This document shows, piece by piece, positions 53,162 to 61,455 of a stretch of DNA of 64,000 nt. Each line of letters starts with the position of its first letter. Positions within the stretch are counted from its first letter, which is position 1. The stretch covers positions 59,869 to 123,868 of the forward strand of contig NZ_JADNYP010000016.1 in the NCBI RefSeq assembly GCF_015680705.1, given 5' to 3'. This DNA is from Pseudomonas fulva (GTDB taxonomy: Bacteria > Pseudomonadota > Gammaproteobacteria > Pseudomonadales > Pseudomonadaceae). The translations under genes were made by a program, and so were the position numbers. A model generated the notes under the pieces. That model saw only the letters and a list, made by a program, of their open reading frames with translations. It searched no databases and was not told the origin of the DNA.

Positions 53162-53333
53162 TACAGCGCTCCTAAAAACCTGATGGCATTCGCTGGCGGG
53201 TGGTGTACCCGGCATCGCCGATGGTGATGGACCAACAGCGGGCACGGCCAGGAACCGCGGGTGACGGTTTTAAGATTTTCAGGTGGGCGGGCTCCCGGAT
53301 CGCGGGAATCAGGCCCATGAACCTCGTAAAACA

Positions 53334-53365
53334 AAGCCCACTGCTCGCACAGTGGGCTTCTCGGT
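53334..53365 (-). terminator. Hairpin between livK and livH (partial terminator)
   Basis: AAGCCCACTG and CAGTGGGCTT form a perfect 10-bp stem with a six-base loop, 21 bases after the livK stop. On the minus strand a T-rich run follows. It should end most livK transcripts and let a minority continue into livHMGF. Another short hairpin (TCCCG, CGGGA) lies just beyond, at 53293-53307. Confidence 0.82.
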
Positions 53366-53380
53366 CATTTAGTCACGCAG

Positions 53381-54499
53381 TTACTGAGGAGAGACTTCGG
53401 TCTTGGGCTTGCCGAAGTGCCATTCGTAGACCACGAACTTGAAGTCCTTGAGGTCGCCTTTCTCATCGAACGACAGGTCGCCGGTCGGGGTCTTGAAGGT
53501 ACCCTTGTGGATTTGCGCGGCGACCTTCTCGGCATCGTCGCTGTTGCCGGCAGCCTTGATGGCATCGGCGATCACCTGCACTGCGGAATAGGAAGGGAAC
53601 ACGAACGGACCGCTCGGGTCCTTGCCATCGGCCTTGATGGCGTCGACGATGGCCTTGTTCGCCGGCTCGGCATCGAAGGATTTCGGCAAGGTGACCAGCA
53701 GGCCTTCGGATGCATTCTGGGCGATCTGCGAGATCGAGTCGTTGCCCACGCCTTCCGGACCCATGAACTTCGCGTTCAGTCCCTTTTCCTTGGCCTGACG
53801 CAGGATCAGGCCCAGTTCGGGGTGGTAGCCGCCGTAGTAGACGAAGTCGACGTTGTTCTGCTTGAGTTTCTGGACGATCGAGGAAAAGTCCTTGTCACCC
53901 GCATTGAGGCCCTCGAAGACCGCGACCTTGATGTGCTTTTTTTCGAGGGTCTGCTTGACGGCCGTGGCGATGCCTTCACCGTACTGCTGCTTATCGTGCA
54001 GGACAGCGACCACCTTGGGCTTGACGTGGTCGGCGATGTAGTTGCCGGCAGCCGGGCCCTGGGCACTGTCCAGGCCGATGGTGCGGAACACCAGCTTGTA
54101 GCCACGCGAGGTGATTTCCGGGCTGGTGGCGGCCGGGGTGATCATGATCACGCCTTCATCTTCATAGATATCGGACGCAGGCTGGGTGGAGCTGGAGCAC
54201 AGGTGACCGATTACGAACTTGACGCCATCATTGACCACCTTGTTGGCCACTGCCACGGCTTGCTTGGGGTCGCACGCGTCGTCGTATTCCTTGGCTTCGA
54301 GCATCTTGCCGTCGACGCCGCCCTTGGCGTTGATGTCCTTGATGGCCTGTGTCGCGCCGATGAACTGCATGTCGCCGTACTGGGTGACCGGGCCTGTCTT
54401 GGGCCCAGCGATGCCGATCTTGATGGTGTCGGCGGCGACCGAATGGCCAGCGACACCGGCCAGTACCATTGCAGCGAACAGCTTGGAAATCTTGATCAT
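53381..54499 (-). CDS. livK: Branched-chain amino-acid binding protein LivK/BraC
   Basis: This is a periplasmic binding protein for leucine, isoleucine and valine (and alanine in P. aeruginosa BraC). The 372-residue precursor has a signal peptide MIKISKLFAAMVLAGVAGHSVA with mature start ADTIKIGIAGPKTGPVTQYG. Conserved segments EYDDACDPKQAVAVANKVVN, VIGHLCSSSTQPASDIYEDE and VAVLHDKQQYGEG match the family; the two cysteines in the ligand-binding lobe are present. It heads the liv operon. Confidence 0.95.
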   Translation of the reverse strand: MIKISKLFAAMVLAGVAGHSVAADTIKIGIAGPKTGPVTQYGDMQFIGATQAIKDINAKGGVDGKMLEAKEYDDACDPKQAVAVANKVVNDGVKFVIGHLCSSSTQPASDIYEDEGVIMITPAATSPEITSRGYKLVFRTIGLDSAQGPAAGNYIADHVKPKVVAVLHDKQQYGEGIATAVKQTLEKKHIKVAVFEGLNAGDKDFSSIVQKLKQNNVDFVYYGGYHPELGLILRQAKEKGLNAKFMGPEGVGNDSISQIAQNASEGLLVTLPKSFDAEPANKAIVDAIKADGKDPSGPFVFPSYSAVQVIADAIKAAGNSDDAEKVAAQIHKGTFKTPTGDLSFDEKGDLKDFKFVVYEWHFGKPKTEVSPQ

Positions 54500-54857
54500 G
54501 GTGCTCCACTCATTCTGTTGTAATTCTTATAGTCCTGGCGGCCAGGGCTACAGACCGGGCGGGATTCGCGTCATGGCCATGCCGTCGCGCAAGCCCGCCT
54601 TCCCCGGAACGTGTCCCGGAACTGTACCGGTACAGTGTAGAGCGCGGGTCGAGCGCTTGAAAAGCCGGCAACTCGAAGCTCCTCGCAAGGGTGTCGCGTG
54701 CTCGACACAAAAGTACAGAAACACGCCGTTGGCAACTGGCAGGACGCGGCCTGATCCCATGAACACGGGCCTGAACGATCATTTGCTTATTTGAAACCGG
54801 GTTTTTCTGCGAAAATACCGGCTTGATTGATTGCCCGCGATTTTCTGACAGGTACCC
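54500..54857. promoter_or_regulatory. livK/DUF2288 divergent intergenic region with 16-bp palindrome
   Basis: The gap is 358 bases. TATAAG at 54531-54526 on the minus strand is a plausible -10 for livK, without a good -35, which would fit an activated promoter. ACTGTACCGGTACAGT at 54621-54636 is a perfect 16-bp palindrome, about 122-137 bp upstream of the livK start. The plus side, just before the DUF2288 gene, contains an A/T-rich stretch and no other clear site. Confidence 0.6.
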
Positions 54858-55166
54858 ATGACTGATCGAACAAGCACCCTCTATGCCAAGCTGCTTGGCG
54901 AAACCGCAACCATCGAGTGGAAAGCCTTGGAGCGTTTCTGGGCCAAGGGTGACCTGATTTGGGTCGACCCTTCGCTCGATCTCATCGAAGTGGCTGCCGC
55001 CATGGCGGAAAACCGCAGCGAGGCGGTGCTCAAGTGGCGTAATGCTGGCACTGTGGTCCCGCTCGCCGCCGAGCAGGCCTTGGAGTTACAGCAGCGAGAT
55101 CCACGAATCTGGGCCGTGGTGGTGTCCCCGTTCGTCCTCATGCAGGTCCGAACAAACGCAGCGTAA
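54858..55166 (+). CDS. DUF2288-family protein
   Basis: This 102-residue cytoplasmic protein of unknown function starts MTDRTSTLYAKLLGETATIEW. It keeps the family blocks WKALERFWAKGDLIWVDPSLDLIEVA and WAVVVSPFVLMQ. ACAGGTACCC precedes the ATG with a usable AGG site. It is divergent from livK. In related genomes the next gene encodes a dehydrogenase; here only a fragment of that gene remains. Confidence 0.85.
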   Translation: MTDRTSTLYAKLLGETATIEWKALERFWAKGDLIWVDPSLDLIEVAAAMAENRSEAVLKWRNAGTVVPLAAEQALELQQRDPRIWAVVVSPFVLMQVRTNAA

Positions 55167-55321
55167 TGGGCTTCCATGGTGCGCCTGGTTGGCACTGGTG
55201 CACCGAGATGGTGCTGTAGTCCGGCATCAGAGGTGGCGCCAGGTAACACTTGGACTCGTTCGCCAAGGCACAGTAACAGTTTTTTCATGCTCTTTGCCGT
55301 CGCGCATGGCGTCACTGCCAT

Positions 55322-55477
55322 GTTGCGCCAACACTCGCAGCCTGCAACGCACTGGACACCGCCGAAGTCGTGGCCCTGGTCGAGCGTGCCGGATTGGACG
55401 CGCCATCGATCTCGCGAGCACTGGCCGGCGGCTTCGCCGATTCGAAGCCGCAGTGGATCCTGGCGCCAAGGATGGCT
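55322..55477 (+). pseudogene. Remnant of a 3-hydroxyisobutyrate-dehydrogenase-family gene
   Basis: One frame of 52 codons reads ALDTAEVVALVERAGLDAPS, then ISRALAGGFADSKPQ and WILAPRMAGS. This is the C-terminal helical domain (NAD-binding 11 type) of 3-hydroxyisobutyrate/tartronate-semialdehyde dehydrogenases, where E-x2-AL-x-x-RAGLD and GGFADS are typical. There is no start, no N-terminal Rossmann domain and no conserved catalytic lysine segment; after PRMA the similarity passes into another frame or ends near the rapA stop. The rest of the 343-base gap (55167-55321 and 55478-55509) has no recognisable gene. I judge it a decayed gene. Confidence 0.7.
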
Positions 55478-55509
55478 GGCAGCCGGCTCGGTTTACCGCC
55501 CGGCTTCGA

Positions 55510-58356
55510 TCAGCCCGCGACCAGTACCCTGATGGCTTCCAGACGCAAGGCGGCCTTGTCGAGCATCGCCAGCCCGGCTTCGCGCTGCTTGCGCAATGCC
55601 TCGAGCTCGCTGTCGCGCACGCTCGGGTTGACCGCCTTGAGTGCGCTCAGCCGTGCCAGCTCTTCGTCGGCCTCGGCGGCCAGGCGGCGCTGGGCCTGGG
55701 CCACGCGCTCCTCGTGCCGAGGCAGGATCTTGGTTTCGCCGTTGGCGATGCGCTTGGAGAGCACCTCGCGCTGGGCCTGGATGAATTTGTTGGCGCTGGC
55801 CCTGGGCACGCTTTCGAGCTGCTCGTTGAGCGTCTCGAACGCCACCCGCGGCGCCAGGTCGTTGCCATTGGCGTCGAGCAGGCAGCGCAGCGCGGCTGGC
55901 GGCAAGTAGCGTCCAAGTTGCAGGCTGCGTGGCGCTACCACCTCGCTGACGTACAGCAGCTCGAGCAGCACGGTCCCCGGCTTGAGCGCCTTGTTCTTGA
56001 TCAGCGCCACGGCGGTATTGCCCATCGATCCCGAGAGCACCAGGTCCATGCCACCTTGCACCATGGGATGTTCCCAGGTGAGGAACTGCATGTCTTCGCG
56101 AGACAGCGCCTGGGTTCGATCGTAGGTGATGGTCACGCCTTCTTCGTCACCGAGCGGGAAGCTGGCATCGAGCATCTTCTCGCTGGGCTTGAGGATCAAG
56201 GCATTCTCGGAGTGGTCCTCACTGTCGATGCCAAAGGCGTCGAACAAGGTTTCCATGTAGATCGGCAGGGTGAACTGGTCATCCTGTTCGAGAATCGCCT
56301 CGACCAGCGCCTGGCCCTCGCCGGCACCGCCGGAGTTCAGCTCGAGCAGGCGGTCACGGCCGTTGTGCAGTTCAGCTTCGAGCCGTTCGCGCTCGGCGCG
56401 CGCCTCGTCCACCAGTGCCTCCCAGCCATCGCCATCGGTGCCTTCGAGCAGCGCCAGCAAGCGCGGGCCGAAACGGTGCTGAAGGGCGTTGCCGGTAGGG
56501 CAGGTCGCCAGGAAGGCGTTCAGTGCCAGGTGATACCACTGGAACAGGCGCTCCTGGGGACTGTCCTGCAGGTATGGCACATGCAGTTGGATGGTATGTT
56601 TCTGGCCGATGCGGTCGAGACGGCCAATGCGCTGCTCCAGCAGGTCGGGATGCGCCGGCAGATCGAACATCACCAGATGATGGGAGAACTGGAAGTTGCG
56701 GCCTTCGCTGCCGATCTCCGAACAGATCAGGACCTGGGCGCCGAATTCCTCGTCGGCGAAATAGGCGGCGGCGCGGTCTCGCTCGAGGATGCTCATGCCC
56801 TCGTGGAAGACCGTCGCCGGAATGCCCGAGCGTACCCGCAGGGCGTCTTCCAGGTCCATGGCGGTTTCGGCATGGGCGCAGATCACCAGGACCTTGGTGC
56901 GCTTGAGCATCTTCAAGGTCTCGACGAGCCAGTCGACCCGCGGGTCGAAGCGCCACCAGCGATCGTCCTCGGCCGTTTCGCCGACAGCCTGGAAGGCCAC
57001 CTCGGGATACAGCTCGGCGTGTTCTCCGGCCGGCAGGTCAGTGTATTGCGCAGGGTTGGGCAAGGGGTAGGCATGCAGTTCGCGTTCCGGGAAGCCCTGG
57101 ATCGCCGCGCGCGTATTGCGGAACAAGACGCGACCGGTGCCATGACGATCGAGCAACTCGCGAATCAGGCGGGCACTGGCCTGGCTGTCGCCGTCGCTCA
57201 CGGCGCCCAGCAAGGCTTCGCCTTCGGCGCCCAGGAAACCCTGGATGGTGGCGTGGGCCTTGGCCGAAAGCCGACCTTCATCGAGCAGTTCCTGGACCGC
57301 CTCGGCCACTGGCCGATAATGCTCGCTCTCGGCACGAAACGCGGCCAGGTCGTGGAAGCGGTTGGGGTCGAGCAGGCGCAGGCGGGCGAAGTGGCTGTCC
57401 TGGCCGAGCTGTTCGGGCGTCGCGGTGAGCAGTAGCACGCCGGGGATGACTTCGGCCAGTTGCTCGACCAGTGCGTATTGCGGGCTGACGCGCTCTTCGT
57501 GCCAGACCAGATGATGCGCCTCGTCGACCACCAGCAGGTCCCAGCCCGCCGCGAACAGCGCATCCTGTGCCTTTTCGTCCTCGGTCAGCCATTCCAGGGC
57601 CACCAGTGCCAGTTGGGCGTCCTCGAACGGATTGCTGGCATCGCTCTGAACGAAGCGCTCGGCATCGAACAGCGCAACCTGGAGATTGAAGCGCCGACGC
57701 ATTTCCACCAACCACTGGTGCTGCAGGTTCTCCGGCACCAGGATCAGCACCCGATTGGCGCGTCCCGACAGCAGCTGGCGATGGATCACAAGGCCCGCCT
57801 CGATGGTCTTGCCCAAGCCTACCTCATCGGCCAGCAGCACCCGTGGCGCAATGCGGTCGGCGACTTCACGGGCGATGTGCAACTGGTGGGCGATGGGCTG
57901 CGCCCGGCATCCACCCAGGCCCCAGAGCGGGGACTGCATTTGTCGGCTGGTGTGCTCGAGGGTGTTGTAGCGCAGCGAAAACCAGGGCAGCGGGTCGATC
58001 TGACCGGCGAACAGGCGATCGCTGGCCAGGCGGAACTGGATGAAGTTGGAGAGCTGGGTTTCCGGCAGCGTGCGTGGCTGGCTCTGCTGGTCGAGTCCGT
58101 GATAGACCAGCAGGCCGTCATGATCCTCGACTTCGCGGACGGTAAGTTTCCAGCCTTCGAAGTGGGTGATCTGGTCGCCTGGCGAAAAACGCACGCGGGT
58201 CAGGGGCGCATTGCGCAGTGAATACTGGCGGGTGTCGCCTGTCGCCGGGTACAGCACCGTCAGCAAGCGGCCGTCCTGTGCCAGGATGGTGCCGAGGCCA
58301 AGCTCGGCTTCGCTGTCGCTGATCCAGCGTTGCCCCGGTTGATACTGCTGCGCCAT
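55510..58356 (-). CDS. rapA: RNA polymerase-associated ATPase RapA (HepA)
   Basis: RapA is a Swi2/Snf2 ATPase that binds core RNA polymerase and frees it from stalled complexes, helping recycling. The 948-residue protein starts MAQQYQPGQRWISDSEAELG with two N-terminal Tudor-like domains (about 1-105). Walker A is in LLADEVGLGKTIEAGLVIH (about 172-190) and the DEAH box in LVVDEAHHLVW. The helicase C motifs EIGSEGRNFQFSHHLVMFDLP and QRIGRLDRIGQKHTIQLHV follow, and then a long C-terminal region. The ATG was chosen to match family length. Confidence 0.97.
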   Translation of the reverse strand: MAQQYQPGQRWISDSEAELGLGTILAQDGRLLTVLYPATGDTRQYSLRNAPLTRVRFSPGDQITHFEGWKLTVREVEDHDGLLVYHGLDQQSQPRTLPETQLSNFIQFRLASDRLFAGQIDPLPWFSLRYNTLEHTSRQMQSPLWGLGGCRAQPIAHQLHIAREVADRIAPRVLLADEVGLGKTIEAGLVIHRQLLSGRANRVLILVPENLQHQWLVEMRRRFNLQVALFDAERFVQSDASNPFEDAQLALVALEWLTEDEKAQDALFAAGWDLLVVDEAHHLVWHEERVSPQYALVEQLAEVIPGVLLLTATPEQLGQDSHFARLRLLDPNRFHDLAAFRAESEHYRPVAEAVQELLDEGRLSAKAHATIQGFLGAEGEALLGAVSDGDSQASARLIRELLDRHGTGRVLFRNTRAAIQGFPERELHAYPLPNPAQYTDLPAGEHAELYPEVAFQAVGETAEDDRWWRFDPRVDWLVETLKMLKRTKVLVICAHAETAMDLEDALRVRSGIPATVFHEGMSILERDRAAAYFADEEFGAQVLICSEIGSEGRNFQFSHHLVMFDLPAHPDLLEQRIGRLDRIGQKHTIQLHVPYLQDSPQERLFQWYHLALNAFLATCPTGNALQHRFGPRLLALLEGTDGDGWEALVDEARAERERLEAELHNGRDRLLELNSGGAGEGQALVEAILEQDDQFTLPIYMETLFDAFGIDSEDHSENALILKPSEKMLDASFPLGDEEGVTITYDRTQALSREDMQFLTWEHPMVQGGMDLVLSGSMGNTAVALIKNKALKPGTVLLELLYVSEVVAPRSLQLGRYLPPAALRCLLDANGNDLAPRVAFETLNEQLESVPRASANKFIQAQREVLSKRIANGETKILPRHEERVAQAQRRLAAEADEELARLSALKAVNPSVRDSELEALRKQREAGLAMLDKAALRLEAIRVLVAG

Positions 58357-58472
58357 ACTGCCTGACTCCCGCGATGAAAAGCCGACTATCTTAACGGATA
58401 GGTAGTGCAGACCAAAGCGTCTAGCCATTTCATCGACGAATACCGCCTTGTAGCAGAGGGTTCCGATTGGCC

Positions 58473-59165
58473 ATGCCTGTCCAGCATCTCAGGTTAAACA
58501 TCCTCCTGGCCCTCGGCAGCCTGGCGCTGCTGGCAGGTTGTGAACACAAGCGCTTCGAAGTCCTGCCGCCGATTCCGGTGGAGCAGCTGGAGGTGCTCGG
58601 CGTGCAGGCGCCCATCAAGAGCGTGCATTACCGCGATCTCGACGGCGAGGGCTTGCTGGTGCTCAGCCGGGTCGACGGTCAGGCCACCGATGCCGAGACG
58701 GAGCAGGAGGTGGACAAGGTGACCCTGCGGGCTACGCTTTACGAGCGTCGCGACACGACCAGCTTCACCTCCCGCTGGCAGATCGAGCAGGAAACCACTT
58801 GCCCGGGCCTGGATCTGGATGTCGACTTCTATAGCGACGTCAGTGACGTAGGCGATGTCGACAACGATGGCGTGGCGGAAGTGACGGTGGCCAGCCATGC
58901 CTTCTGCGGAGGCGGTATCGAGCCGCATGACATCGCCATAGAGCTGCGTCAGCGCCAGGCCAGCTACACCATTACCGGCCAGTCGCTGATCGTTCCGGCA
59001 GGCGAGGCGCCGATCGGTGGCGAGCGCGACGACAGCGCCTCGCTCAAGAATGCCCCCGCAGCGTTGCGCAAGCATCTCGACGAGGTCTGGCAGGCGGTCT
59101 ACAAGCGCCCCTGGAGCGAAACCGCAACGGCTGGCGAGGAGCAGGACGAAACGGACGCCGGATGA
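58473..59165 (+). CDS. Predicted lipoprotein with Asp-rich repeat-like segment
   Basis: The 230-residue precursor starts MPVQHLRLNILLALGSLALLAGC, with the lipidated cysteine at about residue 23. The mature part is beta-rich and contains DVDFYSDVSDVGDVDNDGVA, resembling the Asp-x-Asp-x-Asp-Gly calcium loops of integrin/FG-GAP repeats, and three cysteines (TTCPG, AFCGG, and the lipidated one). It lies divergent from rapA. A TTG two codons upstream (58467) has better spacing from GAGGG and is an alternative start. I do not recognise a named family. Confidence 0.78.
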   Translation: MPVQHLRLNILLALGSLALLAGCEHKRFEVLPPIPVEQLEVLGVQAPIKSVHYRDLDGEGLLVLSRVDGQATDAETEQEVDKVTLRATLYERRDTTSFTSRWQIEQETTCPGLDLDVDFYSDVSDVGDVDNDGVAEVTVASHAFCGGGIEPHDIAIELRQRQASYTITGQSLIVPAGEAPIGGERDDSASLKNAPAALRKHLDEVWQAVYKRPWSETATAGEEQDETDAG

Positions 59166-59263
59166 GGCGGTCCATATTGCATGCCCGGGCGCGCCGCATC
59201 GCCCGGAACCGCTTCACGGAGCCGGAGCAACCGCGCCAGCGTCGTGGTCACAGGAGATCGTTC

Positions 59264-59590
59264 ATGCTGCCGCCCGTCATTCCACTAAGCGCCGCCCCGG
59301 TGACCTCGCAGCTGGACCAGCCGAGGCCGACGCCCAGCGTTGCCCCGGTGGCGCCGATACAGTCTTCCTCGGGCGGCGCCACGATCGACCTGCGTAACCA
59401 GCGCGACCCGGCCGAACACGCGCTCTTGCTGCGCGAAGAACAGCGCCGCCGGCACCAGCGGCAACAGGATCAGGCAGAGCGCTACAGTGCCGTGCCAGGC
59501 GAGACGCTGAATGCGGACAACACCGTTCCGGTCGAGCCGCTGATCGGTGAGCGAACGCGACAAGGACTGCTGATCGATATCGAGGTCTGA
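59264..59590 (+). CDS. Conserved small soluble protein of unknown function
   Basis: The 108-residue product starts MLPPVIPLSAAPVTSQLDQP. A frame 34 codons longer exists, overlapping the lipoprotein stop, but AGGAGA lies eight bases before this ATG. The N-terminal half is proline-rich and disordered (QPRPTPSVAPVAPIQSSSGG). The second half has a charged helix (DPAEHALLLREEQRRRHQRQ) and a C-terminal strand (RTRQGLLIDIEV). No signal or membrane segment. It lies in a run of small genes after rapA, as in other pseudomonads. Confidence 0.72.
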   Translation: MLPPVIPLSAAPVTSQLDQPRPTPSVAPVAPIQSSSGGATIDLRNQRDPAEHALLLREEQRRRHQRQQDQAERYSAVPGETLNADNTVPVEPLIGERTRQGLLIDIEV

Positions 59591-59659
59591 GCACACGCTG
59601 GCCAGTTTCGTCGCCGCGCTTCATCATGTGCTCATCCGCGACCAACCTTCGAGTCTGCC

Positions 59660-59818
59660 ATGAGCCAGGACAATCTCATCGATTTCGGTGCCGAGCGCGC
59701 CAGACGTATCCATGATCTCAACGACAAGCGCCTGGACGAGATGCGCCAGGCCTTCGAGCAGGCGATGCCGCTGGGCAAGTCGAAGAAAAAGCCCAAGGGC
59801 AAGCCCAGGAAGCGTTGA
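59660..59818 (+). CDS. Small basic protein (52 residues) beside the PhrS-like RNA
   Basis: This gene encodes 52 residues starting MSQDNLIDFGAERARRIHDL and ending in a strongly basic tail (GKSKKKPKGKPRKR). The middle is a helix with alternating charge (NDKRLDEMRQAFEQAM). The ribosome site is weak (GAG). A comparable small gene (PA3307) follows hepA in P. aeruginosa. The first ANR box begins three bases after its stop. The basic tail suggests RNA or ribosome binding, but that is only inference. Confidence 0.7.
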   Translation: MSQDNLIDFGAERARRIHDLNDKRLDEMRQAFEQAMPLGKSKKKPKGKPRKR

Positions 59819-59821
59819 AGG

Positions 59822-59835
59822 TTGATGCAGATCAA
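59822..59835. promoter_or_regulatory. Upstream ANR/FNR box (TTGATGCAGATCAA)
   Basis: TTGATGCAGATCAA is a perfect TTGAT-N4-ATCAA palindrome. Its centre is 51 bp upstream of the second box, i.e. close to five helical turns, which puts it at about -92.5 relative to the expected transcription start. Confidence 0.85.
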
Positions 59836-59872
59836 GTCCGTCCGGCCCTCCGCTTGCCGGCACCCCATGCCA

Positions 59873-59886
59873 TTGATCTCGATCAA
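59873..59886. promoter_or_regulatory. Promoter-proximal ANR/FNR box (TTGATCTCGATCAA)
   Basis: TTGATCTCGATCAA is a second perfect ANR box. Placing its centre at -41.5, the standard position for class II activation, predicts a start at 59921. TAACGT at 59909-59914 would be a weak -10, as expected for an activator-dependent promoter. Confidence 0.88.
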
Positions 59887-59920
59887 TCTGGCTGTCGGCC
59901 CGATTGGTTAACGTGCATCC

Positions 59921-60115
59921 ATCGAGTCGCGACGGATCTGCAAGACACCGGCCCTCTGGGCAGGCATCGATCGCAGGCACGATGCCTGCCACGGCAGGTC
60001 AGCTCGCCATTGACGAATAGTTCAGCTGGAAGGGCAAGAGCGCGCAAGTCGCCGGTCCTTTCGCATTCAAGGAGCACGCAAGGCATTTGGGGCGACTTCG
60101 GTCGCCCATTTTTTT
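59921..60115 (+). ncRNA. phrS: PhrS-like anaerobically induced small RNA
   Basis: A transcript of about 195 bases is framed by the ANR promoter and a strong terminator and contains no credible protein gene. A perfect 11-bp stem (GGCAGGCATCG, 59959-59969, with CGATGCCTGCC, 59980-59990) lies in its middle. The only start codon leads to 12 codons (59982-60020). In P. aeruginosa the ANR-dependent regulatory RNA PhrS lies in the same neighbourhood, a few genes after hepA, which is the basis for the name. PhrS there activates PqsR synthesis; pqsR is not expected in P. putida, so the targets here must differ. The RNA 5' end is predicted, not observed. Confidence 0.75.
60090..60115 (+). terminator. 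Terminator of the PhrS-like RNA
   Basis: GGGCGAC and GTCGCCC form a 7-bp stem closed by a stable TTCG tetraloop and followed by ATTTTTTT. Confidence 0.94.
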
Positions 60116-60181
60116 GCGCCGGTGATGGCTTGCATGGACATGAGCGGACGCCAGGGCCACCACCAGGGTCAGTCATGGCCC

Positions 60182-61360
60182 CTATGCCAAGGGCAAGGTG
60201 AAGGTGAAGCGGGTGCCGTCCTTGCTGCTGGACAGCACCTCCATGCGACCGCCGTGGGCCAGGGCGATCTGGTTGGCGATATAAAGCCCCAGGCCAAGGC
60301 CCTGCCGTGGACGATCGTCACGCGGCCTGGAAAACGGCTCGAACAGGTGCGCCATGATCTGCGGCGGGATCGCCTCGCCATGATTGTGCACCTCGAGCAA
60401 GAACGCGCCGGCGCTGACCCAGGCATGTACCGTCACTGGCATGTCGGGTGCGCCATGCACCAGGGCATTGGCGATCAGGTTGGAAAGGAGCTGGGTGACG
60501 CGTTCCCGGTCACAGCGAATGCCGACCAGGCTTTCCAGTTGCAGACGGACTTCCCGCTGCGGATGAACGCCTTGCAGTTCCGAAGCCACGTGACGCAGCG
60601 CCGCTTCCAGATCTGGGCAAGGCTGGATGTCGAGCGATATGCCGCCGCCCAGGCGGCCGCGCGCGAAATCCAGCACATCGCGCACCAACTGCGAGGCACG
60701 CTTGCCGCAGGTCTGTATATGTCGTGCGATCGACAGGCTTCTTTCGTCATCCAGCCGTTGGGCGAGCAACTCGGCTCCGGCGGTGATGGCGAACAAGGGA
60801 TTGCGCAGGTCGTGGCCAAGCACGGCGATGAATTGTTCGCGCACCTCGGCCATGGCGCGCTCCTCGCGCAAGGCCAGTTCAGTCTGCTGGGCACGTTGTT
60901 CGCTGTCGATCTGGATCGACAGCAGGCGGGCGAAGGCTTCCATCATGGGCTCGATGGCACTGCCGCGCAGCGCGGCTGGTTTCGGATCGAGCGCGCACAA
61001 GGTGCCGAAGAAGCTGCCATCGACCCGCAGCACTGGCACGGAAATATAGCTTTCGAAGCGATAATGGCGAGGCGCCGGGTGCTGGCAATACCGTTCGTCC
61101 TCGCTGGCCTTGTCGATGACGATGGTCTGGCGCGTTGCGCGAATGTCATGGCACAAGGTGGTGGCCACATCCAGCTCGTCGCCGGCCTGCAGCCCGAAGC
61201 CCAGCGTGTCGAGCGTGGCGCAAGCGGTCCAGCTGTGCTCCGTGACCCGCGCGATTGCCGCGAAACGCAGGCCCGCAGTCTCGCAGATCACCTGGAGAAT
61301 GGCCGGCACGGCTTTGATGCGGGCAATGATGGCCAGATCGGAACTGATGGTGCTACCCAT
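60182..61360 (-). CDS. GAF-domain sensor histidine kinase
   Basis: This soluble sensor kinase has 392 residues. An N-terminal GAF domain (about 15-160) contains FAAIARVTEHSWTACAT, VIDKASEDERYCQHPAPRHY and SYISVPVLRVDGSFFGTLCALDP. A HisKA domain follows with the phospho-acceptor histidine in AVLGHDLRNPLFAI, then the HATPase domain with N-box QLLSNLIANALVHG and G2 box GLGLGLYIANQIAL. The G1 box reads EVHNHGEAIPPQ, with Asn in place of the usual Asp, a variant seen in phytochrome-like kinases. There is no membrane segment and no adjacent response regulator, so the input and partner are unknown. Confidence 0.9.
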   Translation of the reverse strand: MGSTISSDLAIIARIKAVPAILQVICETAGLRFAAIARVTEHSWTACATLDTLGFGLQAGDELDVATTLCHDIRATRQTIVIDKASEDERYCQHPAPRHYRFESYISVPVLRVDGSFFGTLCALDPKPAALRGSAIEPMMEAFARLLSIQIDSEQRAQQTELALREERAMAEVREQFIAVLGHDLRNPLFAITAGAELLAQRLDDERSLSIARHIQTCGKRASQLVRDVLDFARGRLGGGISLDIQPCPDLEAALRHVASELQGVHPQREVRLQLESLVGIRCDRERVTQLLSNLIANALVHGAPDMPVTVHAWVSAGAFLLEVHNHGEAIPPQIMAHLFEPFSRPRDDRPRQGLGLGLYIANQIALAHGGRMEVLSSSKDGTRFTFTLPLA

Positions 61361-61455
61361 ACGGAGCCTGGTCCCTCGCGGCTGAGAATGGCAAGACATC
61401 CCGCAAGTCTAGCGCCAGCCCGAGGGGTCGGTGGCGTTGTGACATTCGGTCGCGC

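Noticed and set aside
54621..54636. Palindrome upstream of livK considered as a LexA box
   Set aside because: LexA boxes need CTGT and ACAG separated by eight bases; here the gap is six.
59162..59590. Longer 142-codon form of the small gene after the lipoprotein
   Set aside because: The extra 34 residues are Arg-rich shadow sequence, and a good AGGAGA site lies before the internal ATG at 59264.
59982..60020. 12-codon frame inside the PhrS-like RNA as a coding gene
   Set aside because: The start codon is buried in the 11-bp stem and has only a weak AGG upstream; P. aeruginosa PhrS carries a different, longer frame. It might still be translated, so it is not excluded.
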